In this document: positions 25,434 to 37,375 of the stretch, one piece after another | Position numbering within the stretch: the first letter of the stretch is position 1 | How the letters are laid out: each line of letters opens with the position of its first letter | NCBI GenBank assembly: GCA_028023455.1 | Contig: JAQFVV010012423.1 | Span: forward strand, 5,248,269 to 5,312,268 | Reading direction: 5' to 3' | DNA: 64,000 bases | Origin: Epiperipatus broadwayi | Lineage: Eukaryota > Onychophora > Udeonychophora > Euonychophora > Peripatidae | The notes under the pieces: generated by a model | The model's input: only the letters and a program-made list of their open reading frames with translations | What the model was told of the DNA's origin: nothing | Database searches by the model: none | Position numbers and translations under genes: made by a program

Positions 25434-25601
25434 TCTGTTACTAGTAAATAAGATAGATTTGTTTTTATTAAAAATTATATTTTGTATCATAAAAACTCTA
25501 ACAGGAAAAGGTAAATGGGGTTTGTTTTCACCAAAAAAGTAAATTGGGTGATTTTTTTTTTCACTTTTGACATAAAATCAATAAAAAAAATCTTGAACAA
25601 C

Positions 25602-26982
25602 ATGGCATCAGGTCAGAAAGATGGAGAAAAAGTTTGCAGCAACTCTAATGGCAATAGAAAGAATTCTACCACTAGTGCAAAAACTTATGTGCAGGTTGCA
25701 GAAATAAATGAGCAGACACAGGGCACTGAAAAAACTTTGGCACTGCCACAGGCTGCTAGATTTAGAAAACTCAATCAGGCTGATATAAATAGTTTACATC
25801 TAATGGAAAATAATAATGAAAAGCCTCCCCCACCCCAGCAATATGGAGTCAGAATGAGTTACAAGAAATTAATGTTAATTTCAATAGTACAATCCCTAAA
25901 AAACTTTTTGCAACATTTAAAAAATTTTTCTTCTAAATCTATAGCATTAGCCGTCACAGATAACAACTTATCTCTATACAAATTCCCCAGAGAAATCTTA
26001 TATGAAGAGTTGATGAAAAAAGTAATGTGGGATACAATTTCTAGTAATGGAGAACATCCCAACTCACGTTACTTTTCTATTCAGTTCTTCGATGAACACC
26101 AACGGTCAAGATTCCAAAATCAAATTAAAACATTAGGTAACTATGCGATTGTATATATAGATCAAAACCTACAAAATTATTGTACTGGAATAATAAAAAA
26201 TGCTTATTTTGGTTACAATATACTGGACTTTCAGAAACTAATGAATCCATTCGGGAAATCTATATATATTAAACAAATGTATTTATCAGACACTCCTATC
26301 CCAGTTTTCAGCAACCATTTTCAATTTAAAATAAAACTAGAGAACAACATAAACCCGGAAGATATCTCGACCCAGATAGTGGACCAAGATGCCATATTCA
26401 CCATTTATATAAAAGAGTTAAGGCCAAAATGCTTTGCTTGTGGAGAGCATGGGCACTTAGCAATCAGCTGCAACACAAAAAAAAAATCACGAAAACCAAC
26501 CTAACATGGAAGATCAACAAAGCCAAGATCAAGAGGCTATTAATCAAACAAAAAAGATAGACAACAAAAGACAACAATAATCAAAATTATCAACACATAC
26601 ACAAGTCCATAACAAAAGAACTGATCATACACCAAAAGCAGGTGATGTTTTAGACTTTTCAATTAAGATTCAAACCCCAGCCAACAAAAAATTTATAAAG
26701 CAGAAGACTCAGGAGGACACATCAGAAACAACTGCCCCAAATGTAATTCAAATCAATAAAAACATTGACAAAAGAAAATCACTAAAAGACCAAAAAACCT
26801 CATTAAACAGTAATATTGAAAATATATCTATATCAACACAGACAACAAGAGCAAAAAATAAAACTGCAACAGAGATTATGCTAACCATCACTCCAAAATT
26901 ACCACAATTTTTTCAAGCCCATACAGACCAGAGAAGAAAGCCAGGTTGCTCACCAGAGGTCCCCAAAAAACAAAAACACTAG
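25602..26982 (+). pseudogene. LINE ORF1 (CCHC nucleic-acid-binding protein), frameshifted
   Basis: I prefer the ATG at 25602 (MASGQKDGEK) over an upstream ATG at 25515, because the residues in between look like translated non-coding DNA. The first frame runs 300 codons to the stop at 26502-26504 and ends with the knuckle CFACGEHGHLAISC, coded at 26430-26471. A run of ten A bases (26477-26486) follows. In the +1 frame after that run, protein-like sequence goes on through one TAA (near 26577) to a TAG at 26980-26982, rich in K, T, Q and N. So ORF1 was probably ~460 codons and has been broken by an indel at the A run, or the run is slippery. ORF1 proteins of this kind bind the element's RNA. Confidence 0.65.
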
Positions 26983-27122
26983 AATGCAGCCACAGTTACA
27001 CTGGCTACACATCTGAAACAACGGAACCAAAAGATGAAGAATTCAAGGCACAATATGAAGATGCGTGGGAGCAACCATAAATAGCAGTCTGAATTCTGAG
27101 GGTGAACAAATACACAGCCTTA

Positions 27123-27827
27123 ATGAAAATTAAGATTGCAGCAGTTAATGTTGGAGGTTTAAATTTCACCTCAAAAATTAACAAACTAAGATATTGGATC
27201 AAAGATATAAGACCACATATTTTGGGCTTGCTTGAGACAAAAATTTATACTGGATCTAAGACTGACTCTGCTAAACAATTATCTGGACAGGGATTTTGTG
27301 CATGTTCAAGGGACTCTTCATCTCCCTCAGCTGGAACTGGTTTTCTAATCACCAGAAATTCACCCTTCATAACATTTAAAATTATTCATATAGATATGAA
27401 CTTGTTGTTTGCAAATTTCAGTCACAAAAGCATAACAATTAATATAGTTTTTGTCTGCATGCCCTTCCAAAACAACAAGACAGACCCCATAATTGCAAAC
27501 ATAAATTTAAGGTTAGCTACCACAGCAAACCCATCTGTAATAATTGGAGATTTTAATACAACATATCAAGACTTTACACAACGTTGGCTTTATAGAATAG
27601 CCACACCATTAATAAGTGGCCAAAATTTTTTGCCACATAATGCTATCTCTTTTCACAATGGTTGCTTCTTTTCAATAATTGATTTTAGTTTATATTCCCC
27701 AATACTCCACCACCTAATTACAATCAAATTAATTCCTGCACCCTTCTCAGATCATTCAGCACAAATAATTACAATCAATTGTGATCAGATCCAAACATCA
27801 ACATATCCACTCACAAGAACAATATGA
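27123..27827 (+). pseudogene. LINE ORF2 part 1: APE-type endonuclease domain
   Basis: The start is taken at the ATG before KIKIAAVNVGGLNF, the usual beginning of the endonuclease. Motifs in order: AAVNVGGLN (metal and substrate binding region), GLLETKIY with the catalytic glutamate, a central FANFSHKSI strand, IIGDFNTT (the GDFN motif), and DHSAQIITI near the end, the conserved catalytic aspartate-histidine motif. The domain would nick target DNA to prime reverse transcription. The frame closes with TGA at 27825-27827 before the reverse transcriptase, and the continuation needs frame changes, so ORF2 is dead. Confidence 0.75.
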
Positions 27828-30257
27828 GTTCTATTCCCTATAGCAACCAAGGAATTCATTTTTTCTAAGACATATATAATGCTAAATAAAATTAAAGATA
27901 TAAACCTTGACCCAGTACAACAATATCTTGGATTTATTGATATACTGTCATTTAACATTAATCATTTAGACATGAAGCAACCTCAACCATTGAAACTTCT
28001 ATCTCTAGCAGACCAGTTACATCAGTGGATAATCAAGATAAACACATCACCCTACACGTAACAGTACATATTTAAACTTACACATGCATACAATAATGCT
28101 TGTGATGCACTTAAAAGCTATTTAAAAAGTAAAACATGCCTTATCAAACCTCATACTTGGACCAGAGATTACATAAGGTGGGCACTAGAAAACAAGCTGA
28201 ATATAAAGGTGCCAATGGCAATACAGGCAGATAATGCAACATAAGCAGGCCAAAATATGATTATGCCCATCTTTGAATTTTTTTTAAAAAAAATGTTACA
28301 AACACAAGAATCACCTACAATAACACATGATATGTTTGGCGCTCCTGAGACTGAAACCTCATTTACTACAGATCTTTTTATGGCTAAACTCGCTAGTATT
28401 CCAGATGCTTGTCACCTGGGAAGTCTTGGAATCCCACTATTTATATTAAAACATTTAAGCAAATTTACAGCAAAATATTTAAGTTGTTTAGCTAACTATT
28501 AAACACAGCAAATCATGACCATTGAGGGGGTCTACACACTTGCCATAGTGCCATATAATAAAATGAAAATCATTCCACTAACTACTGACCTTAGACCAAT
28601 ATTTATGGGACCATTGCCTATCAAGATCATCAAAAAAATCATTAAAGATGAAATTGAACCATACATATTGCCACTCATTTCTGAAGCACAATATGCAAAG
28701 AAAGTCTCTTCAACAACTGAGGCAGCCTTATTATTTAAAGCAATTCTAACAATAGTCAGACAGAAAAAAATATGCTCCCATAGTGGTACAGCTTGATATT
28801 GAGGCTGCCTTTGTTTTGGTAAACATATATGCACTCTTAGAAATGATTGAAAACACTCAAATCCCTAGAACACACTTATACCTAATAGCTAACCTACATT
28901 TAAATAGAGAGATTCATGTAACACTAAATGGAAAAACTTCCCATCATTCACCCCAACTAAGTCAATATCCCAAGGGTCCCCTCTTAGCTCTTTGCTGTTT
29001 ATATTATACATTAATCCCCTCATTAATAGCATACAGCAGACTTTTGGTGGAAATGAGATACCTGGCACAGCACAGCAAACTGCATGCCTTGCATACACGG
29101 ATGATGTCACTGTCTTCCTGTCATCCAAAAAACAAATACCACAGCTGCAAAAGATACTGCAAGAATATTCACAGAAATACAAATTAAAGTTTAATACAGA
29201 AAAAACTACAGCTTGGATGCTATTCACTGGAAAGCAATGTGCATCAAACTACAATTCAAGGCCAATCCCATTCCTTTGGTTCCCATTTCATATGGGAATC
29301 ATGGGAATGAGATGTCACATTCAAAATAAGCTGAAAGAATAGTAGACTCTTTATCCAAAACATATATGTCACTATATGCAAAAGTACAGCTAATTAATCA
29401 GCTTATTACAACAAAAATAGTTTATTATGTGCCAGTTGTTTCTTTCTCCAAAGCATTTATAGCAAAAATTAAAACCATATATAATAAGCTACTCTGGTCT
29501 AAAAAAAACCTGTAGTGATCTCATCTAAAAAACTCAACAAACCTCTTATCAAATAAGGTCTTGGCTTGCATAGCATTAATATCTTCCAATTACAAAAGCT
29601 GAGAAACCTAATAGTCACCACAATTGCAAAATTCCCTAGACTTAAACAATTGGTTGAGGTCACTCCAATAGATAGGCCACCTTCAAAAAGATTATTCTTT
29701 GCTACCATTATCTATCAATACAAAACCACTGTACATAATCCAGATAAGTTTCTAAATAAATATTCATACTGGGAAATTTATGATTTAGTTGACACTCAAA
29801 CTGATATGAGTGATTCCCCTCCTATGTTAGAAATTAACAACAAAAAATTGCTCAAGGAATTTAAAAAATGGGAGCTTGAGCCCAAATATTTCGACTTCAT
29901 AACCAAAATGAATCTAGTTGTGATGATAACAACATGTTTTCTATATCATAAAAGACTATATCTATCCATTGATCCATTCTGTGGACAGTGTCACCAAGCA
30001 GAGGAGACAATACACCACCTTATATACCAGTGTTTGGCTCTAAAACAAACAAGACAGATTATGTGTAATGCATACAGAAAGCCTGGTATCATGATTAATC
30101 AAATACTTGGTGCTTTCCAGGAGAGATCAATACCCAGCATTAGAGTGGCCACGTTCATCTTATATGCATTTTTGTGCACCAGATGCACTTTCTTGATTGG
30201 AAAAAATACTAGATGCCACCCATCTACATTTAAAAACAAATTAGCATGCATTCAAAA
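27828..30257 (+). pseudogene. LINE ORF2 part 2: reverse transcriptase and C-terminal zinc finger
   Basis: Spread over several frames. 27879-28061 and 28257-28502 are linker and RT amino-terminal pieces. 28515-28796 gives TTDLRPIFMGPLPIKIIKKIIKDEIEPYI and LISEAQYAKK, matching the RPI and Q-containing RT motifs. At 28783-28990 come LDIEAAFVLVN, with the first catalytic aspartate, and a worn form of the PQG motif. 28992-29342 holds AYTDDVTVFLSS (catalytic DD) and LKFNTEKTTAWML. 29566-30276 contains CGQCHQAEETIHHLIYQC, the finger found after RT in many LINEs. At least four frame changes and several stops show it is inactive. The protein end merges into GTA/CAG-type repeats at 30258. Confidence 0.75.
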
Positions 30258-30344
30258 TAGTAGCAGTAGTAGGTAGTAGTAATAGCAGCAGCAGTAGCAG
30301 CAGCAGCATCATCATCAGCAGTAGTAGTAGTAGTAGTAGTAGTA
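30258..30344. repeat. Imperfect TAG/CAG/TCA trinucleotide repeat
   Basis: Mixed TAG, CAG and CAT triplets at the end of the LINE coding region, before the 3' untranslated part. It is distinct from the terminal array at 30834. Confidence 0.85.
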
Positions 30345-30831
30345 ATCATGTACAATAATAACCCTAGAAGACACCCAAACACTTTTTTAATCAAATTGGA
30401 AAGTATTAGAGAAAGGGACAAGGAAATCACATCAGAAAACATCTTTCAAGACACTTGGTCTTTAATGAATGAAAATCTTAGATCCTAGCCTAAAGTAATG
30501 ACAATTGTCTTAATTTGTCACCCCAGTGTGATGATGAAAGAGACATGAATAAACTTATATAACTTTTTACAGTTTGAGATTTCTGCTTTTTATATATGTA
30601 CTTTAATTTAAGATGAACTGACTTTTCATTTAATGATTCATATATATAATTTTTTTTTATAATTAAGTATTTATTTATACAGTGCTATAGTATTTTTTAG
30701 TGCTCATTCATATTCTTTATATATCTATCATGTACATGTTATTATACCTTTGTTACTATACTAAATGTATCAAATTCCTGTATCATACTATATGCTATGT
30801 AACCTTTGATTGCTTAATAAAGTTCTTTGAA

Positions 30832-31119
<288 letters not shown>

Positions 31120-32313
31120 AATATATGTAAAATTAAGAACCAAATAAAATATTCCTTGTAGAATAGTTTACACTTGAAGTGATTACCATTTATCCATTAT
31201 TCATATTATCTTGCTTTATAAATGTATCTGTCATGTGTTATGAACAATACACTAAGAAATAAAAAAGAAAAATAGATTATACTAGCATAAATATTACAAA
31301 TAAATATATAAAATATATTTTACAAAATTTAATTAGTATGTTTAATTTGTTTACTATTTTTCTTATCACAATAAACATAAGTTCATTAATTTACAAACAT
31401 AAAAATACAAATGTTTATTAAATGTACAATTTCATTCATACCACCCATAAATATTTATATATTACATGTATTTTGTTTTTAAATATAATGAAGTAAACAA
31501 ACATATTTTTATTTAGACAAACTAAAATTGTCATTAAAAAATGTATTGCTTTTATTTTCTCTAGTATTGATTTACTTTAACTTTTTTTTTGGTAATGATA
31601 TATTTTTCTGTGTACTAAACAAACACATGCATTCTTAAAACATAATGTACACCAAAATTTTATGAATTACTTCTACATACACACAAAATAATAATTTATA
31701 ATTGAAACTCCTTTAGATATTCTGCTGACATTCCCACAATATGTTTAGTTGTACAGATAAACTTAATGTTTAATCCATATTATTTTAACTTATTAGCTAG
31801 CATTCTATATACTTATTCATTTTGACGAGTTTTTATTTTAAATACAATACTCCATAATTAAAATTTTTATAGCATTAACGCTACATTATGTAGATAACAG
31901 CAACACCAATTGTCAATTTACTTTAAATATTCCTATAAAGTAAATTGTTGCACTTAACTCTAATATTTTTCACAATAAAATGGTTTTTGGATTCTCAAAA
32001 GACATGAAGTCTTTTGAACAGATGTTTATGAATTTAATCCATGACATTCATTTTTAAAACTTTAAATAAAATTATTGATATATATATCAAAATGCCGAAC
32101 AATTTATGATGATTGGCGATTCATTAACATTTGACAATTTCTTGAAATCAACATAGCCTCTTTTATTTTATATTTATTATGACAACGCTCAATTTGAATA
32201 ATTTTCATATTCTTATAATCAAATTTAAATCTATATTGACAAGATTTATTATGATCTAAAAATAATATAATTTATGTAAATTGTACTGTATTTTGAGATA
32301 TATATATATATAT
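31120..32313. other. AT-rich spacer, nothing recognised
   Basis: AT-rich sequence between the LINE's terminal microsatellite and the giant gypsy element. It ends in an (AT)n run (about 32297-32313), the insertion site of that element. No gene seen. Confidence 0.6.
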
Positions 32314-35210
32314 TGTACCCTTACTTCTTGATATATAAAATAGTTTAAAATACAACTAGCTCAGTTACATTATTATGCTTCATTAAAATTTGCATATTTA
32401 TCTTTAATATACTTTTATATTATCATATCTTAATTAAATTTATTATCAATCATCAAAATCAATATAGTTCTAAATTATACTAATTAAATAAGTATTTATA
32501 AAATTATGAGACTGCGAAGTGAAGTTACAAAGTAATAAGCAGATTTACACTGAGTCAATATCTCCCAAGATACTGTCTCAATGGCATAAGAATACTATCA
32601 CTACCTTATTATCTTACCACTACATCTATAGCATTCTTATGACTTTTAAATGAAATAAATTATCTTTAATAATACTAAAATAATTCCTAACTTTAACTTA
32701 AAATATAATTAAATAATCTCAGGTTCTTCTAAGTTGTTTTAAAATAATAATAATTCATGTAAATAAGTATGATGTGGGATTTTATATCAAACTTAAATAC
32801 ACCTAACTTATTTAATAATAATAATAATAATACTAATCTTAGAATGTAATTTAATCTCATCTATTTCTATGATATAATTAATCACTAAATAAATAAACAA
32901 TCATATGTATATCTTTTATTTCATATGGTATCTTCATTTTAAAATAGATCAAAATCTTAGACTTAATAATCTGTGGCAATAAACAATATTGTATTCTTAT
33001 AATGTGTATTATAATCATCTTATGACCATTGCAATATTTTATGTTCATGTCAATCAATTCTTATAAAATAATGTTAAGCAAATATTATATTCATTTCTAA
33101 ATAATAATAACAAATTCAATTTGTGCAAATATTATGTTTATTTCAAATCATCTGATGTCAAAATGCTGTGGTGAAAAATAATGAAACTCGACACACTTTT
33201 AAAACAAATTAACAAATTTATTTACAATAACTTCGAATAAATTTATTTACACTATGTACAATTTATAACTTATGACAACAAATCAAATAAAAATAGGAAT
33301 ACAAATATAAGAGGCTTACACTGTTATTATCTTATGTACTTAATAAGGAATTACACATTCCTTCAAATGCTATATTAATATGATTACAGTGTGTTTTTCT
33401 TAAAACTTAGATTTGAAAATTAAATAGTAGTAATCTTTAATTATTACAAATAATAATACATGTCAAGATTATCTATGTAGCATGTGTACATAATGTAGTT
33501 CTACCTATTAAATAACTACATTAATTAAATATCATTTATAATATATTATCATGTATTCACTTTGTTATTAGCATTGCCTAAGAGCTTTATATAAATTAAT
33601 ATCTCTTTATAATGTAAAACAGATGATTGGCTATAATTATATTCCACCTAATGTAATTCCTGTTATATGTTTTATAAAATATGCATTCTATATCTGTATT
33701 ATTCAAACATTAATATTTAAATCATTTATCAATTTTAAATTCATAAAACATTACATTAGATAAATTTTATGATTCCTTTCTGTGTAAAATCATTATTTTA
33801 CCCTATGTGCTTTACTAACCTTTCTAATAAATTTCTATCTATAAAACATATTCTAAACTTATTTAAAACATTTTCCGGAAAACAAATATCAACTTCAAAT
33901 AAAATATTCATTATCCAAATTACTCATATTATATTGTCTATACTTAGTAAACTTTTCAATCTAAATATAGGCTTCTACTCATAACGTAACTTAGCTTATT
34001 CAATAAACAAAATACACAAAAATATAGACTTTTAAAATCCTTTTCTAAATTGCAAAAATAAAATAATTACTTAGATAAATAATAAACATCATTTTAATAC
34101 TAAGCATAAATAAAAATATCAAAATTATTTACGAAAGAATCATATAATTATTTCTAAACTTTTTACGTAATGTTGTATCATGTTAATATTATGGATTAAA
34201 AACTTATGCATATTTTAATAAAGTTCGTTGCCAATATAATGTATGTGTTTTCATAGAATATTTATCCATTCATTCTACAACAACATAATATTCAGTTGAT
34301 CTAAAGAAAAAACATATTAAATTCATTAAAAATCATTATACAATATTTTTTTACCATAATAATAATATTGTCCATTCTGCTATCCAGTATTCTTCGGAAT
34401 TTGCAGCTTCATAAAATAAAAATCATTCACATTTTCACTCATAAACATTCATTAGAATATTCCGTGTTATATTAATTATAAAAATAAGTTTATGTAATTA
34501 ATTATTATATTATTTTTAAGTTACTATTTAATAAATGTACCTAACCTACTTTTTAAGAGTTTAATAATATTTAAATTTTATGTTAAATAAATAAAATAAA
34601 AAAAATCATATTACATAGTCCAGCGTTGATTTTTGTCCTACCATAAAGTTCTAACAAATATCCTCCGTATAAAGTCAATAAAACACTATTTCCTGTTCCG
34701 TTGTATCACGTGTTTCTTGAAAGTTTATAATAAAAAAATGATAACGTTTTTTTTTTTAAAAATAAAATAAGTTCCACAAGAAAACAAATAAAATTAAAAA
34801 ATAGTTTATAAATTCTCTGGATCCAGTTCTTCATAGAATATTATTCAAAAAGTTATTATTTCAAAACTAAGTTATAATTTATAAAATTATCCTTCAATTA
34901 TTTTAAATTAACTTAGTTTGGCTTGGCTTAGTTTAACTTGATTTGGATATCCATGTATTACTTGCGCATTTGTAAATACCATATTCCGGTAAGAATTAAT
35001 TTTTCCATCTATAACGTCCAGCGTTTAGATAACTTTAATAAAATAATTTTATTATATTACGATTTTTTAAAAATACTTATACTTATAATATATTTGCCTT
35101 TTCAAATTATCAATCTCTAGTCTTTTAAGCATAAAGACTTAACAAGGCAAGTATTTATTTAAAATTACTACTGCATCTTATATCTTTCCTTAAGATACAT
35201 ATTTTTACTT

Positions 35211-35423
35211 CTATAATTTGTCAAAATACTTTCTTTTACAGAAATATTTATATTTTTTTAAAATATCTATTAGTAATAGACAATAGTAATTTAACTTTTG
35301 AAAACTATTTTTAGTCCAAAATACTACTTTTCTCCATCTTGTAGTTTTATGTACTAATCCAGCGTCTGTTACTTCTATAGCATAAAGTTTCTGATATATT
35401 TCTCCGATGTATGAGGTTTCCAT
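35211..35423 (-). CDS. Possible small LTR-leader ORF, 70 codons (3' LTR copy)
   Basis: A frame beginning METSYIGEIYQKLYAIE lies in the sense orientation, about 200 bp downstream of the LTR TATA box, so it would be near the 5' end of the transcript. It has a mixed composition with W, R, K, E and C, unlike the usual AT-run peptides in this window. The identical frame in the other LTR (46465-46677) is only weak support because the LTRs are recent copies. No domain recognised. It may be an upstream ORF, an exon of a longer protein, or chance. Confidence 0.3.
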   Translation of the reverse strand: METSYIGEIYQKLYAIEVTDAGLVHKTTRWRKVVFWTKNSFQKLNYYCLLLIDILKKYKYFCKRKYFDKL

Positions 35424-35616
35424 GATTATTTGTACGTAAATTGAGCTTCGATATTGAGAAGACGATAGGGAATTATTAAGATATCTACTGCATATTCATT
35501 ATTTAAACTTTTATAAAATTATATACAATAACACTCTTATAATTTTAAAACTGATTCTTAAGAGCGTTTCTAAATTTACTTAGCTATTTTCTCAATAGCA
35601 CAAACGACTTAGAAGT

Positions 35617-35687
35617 TTTATTGTAGAGAGACCCCCTCAACAATTGAATCCAGCTTATATACTGCCAGAAACTCCTTATCTGATTGG
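35617..35687 (-). promoter_or_regulatory. LTR core promoter (CCAAT, TATA, AATAAA), 3' LTR
   Basis: On the minus strand, ACCAATCAG (35681-35687 region) is followed after about 20 bp by GTATATAAGC (35653-35662) and then by AATAAA at 35617-35622. CCAAT-then-TATA at this spacing is a good RNA polymerase II core promoter. The promoter lies about 0.9 kb from the LTR start. Confidence 0.55.
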
Positions 35688-36569
35688 TAGGTTTAAACAA
35701 TCAAAATTTCTTATTTACATATTTACCAACACAATATTAAAAATAAATAATGACTTATTTAATATTTAATATTTTATCAAATTCTTTTAAAACAATATTT
35801 ATCATTTATTTAAATCTATTAAACATTCTTTTGAAATGTTATTTCTTACTTGATTTAAATCTTAACTTTTATAAGATCATTTAAAATAAACTAAATCTTT
35901 TTTATACGTAATATTTTTAATACAATATTTTTAAAATCAAATTTAATATTTTACATTAATATCTTTATTTTTTATCTCGTGATAACTCACGTATTATTTA
36001 TAAATTTATAACATGATTTTTATAAAATAGTTATGCAACTTTATTAGACAACTTCCACGCATGTGTGTATAACATCTGTTCTTTATAATACAAGAACGCT
36101 TACTGTCGTCTAAAAATAAACTTAACAATTGCTTTTTTTAAAATAAATATTTTTAAATATTTAAGATATTATAATATATTTTTAAAATAATTATTTGATA
36201 TGATTAAAATCAAATATTAATCTCAATTTGAGCACTTATAATTTAAAATATTTTTATTCACTTTTAACATATATTTTAAATTAGATAAATATTTTTGTCT
36301 AATTTTAACTTATCTTTTAAATACTTTAGCTTTAAACATTTGTTATAAATTTATTAATGCAGTATTACATCATAATCATCATCATTTTAAATATCTTCCC
36401 AATATCAACACAATTCACATATCAAACACTCATAGATTGCTTTAACTAAATTCATGGTAACATTACCACAAGCAAAGTCAACATCCCCTATTTTAAAATA
36501 CTTCTTAAATTTAAAATTTTCTACTAAATTAGCACAAAACTTAAATGGTGACCCATACAAAAGGGCACA

Positions 36570-36585
36570 TATTCCCCTCCTTCGG
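36570..36585 (-). promoter_or_regulatory. Polypurine tract
   Basis: On the minus strand CCGAAGGAGGGGAATA runs right up to the first base of the 3' LTR. This is the classic place and composition for the plus-strand priming site of an LTR retrotransposon, and it fixes the LTR edge and the element's orientation. Confidence 0.85.
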
Positions 36586-37375
36586 ATAAAATTTTAAATT
36601 TAACATCCATTCTTTATTATCTTCAATCCACCTTTATCAATTTTATCTTTCTTATCATGTAAATATCATAACACATTACTTTATCACAAAGTTTCATAAA
36701 GCATTGAAATATCATCTCAAATTTCACTAAGGAAACACTTTTAAATAAACTACAATGACTTCTTTACTTCATAAATTAAGTTTCACTTCTCTTCCTTATC
36801 TTTTAATTAGGTTACTTTCATTTCCCTAATATTTCTACAAATATCAAGTATTTAAATTCTTTTAAGTACACCTTTACATAAGCTACTAAAAATACATATT
36901 ATTATAGTTAATACTGTATTTTAAATTACTCTATGTATTTTATTTATAACTCATTGCTAACTTCATTAGCAATCTTATAGATTATTATTCAGCAAATCTA
37001 TATATTTCTCTTTTAAAATGATTAACTTCATCTTTTAAGATTGATCTCTTTCATGATCACTACCTTAATACAAATTAATCTTTTATAAGATTTAATTATA
37101 TATACTTTAAACATATGAGTTTTATACTCTTTAACTCTATTATTTAACTTCTTGTTTAAAATATATTTACTTCAATAGCTAATTCCATTTCTACTTAGTC
37201 ATTATGACAAAACTTATTTCTTCTTAAACTGTCATTTACATATTTTTGTAAATTTCTTCAACCAAACTTTATTCACTATGCTAATTTATCATATAATAAA
37301 TTACTTTCTTTATGTCAAGCATTATATTTAAACATGACATTAAAATATTTATACATATTATTTTGAAATTACAAC

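Larger units (their letters stand above)
32314..36569 (-). repeat. 3' LTR of giant gypsy element
   Basis: 4256 bp. It contains a reversed CCAAT box (35681-35687 on the plus strand), a TATA box and AATAAA on the minus strand, and a 70-codon sense frame at 35211-35423. All of these are repeated in the other LTR. The outer edge lies in an (AT)n run. Confidence 0.95.

Noticed and set aside
33769-35120. Plus-strand frames at 33769-33984 and 34938-35120, and their twins at 45026-45241 and 46192-46374
   Set aside because: They are antisense to the giant gypsy element inside its LTRs; their conservation is fully explained by recent LTR duplication.
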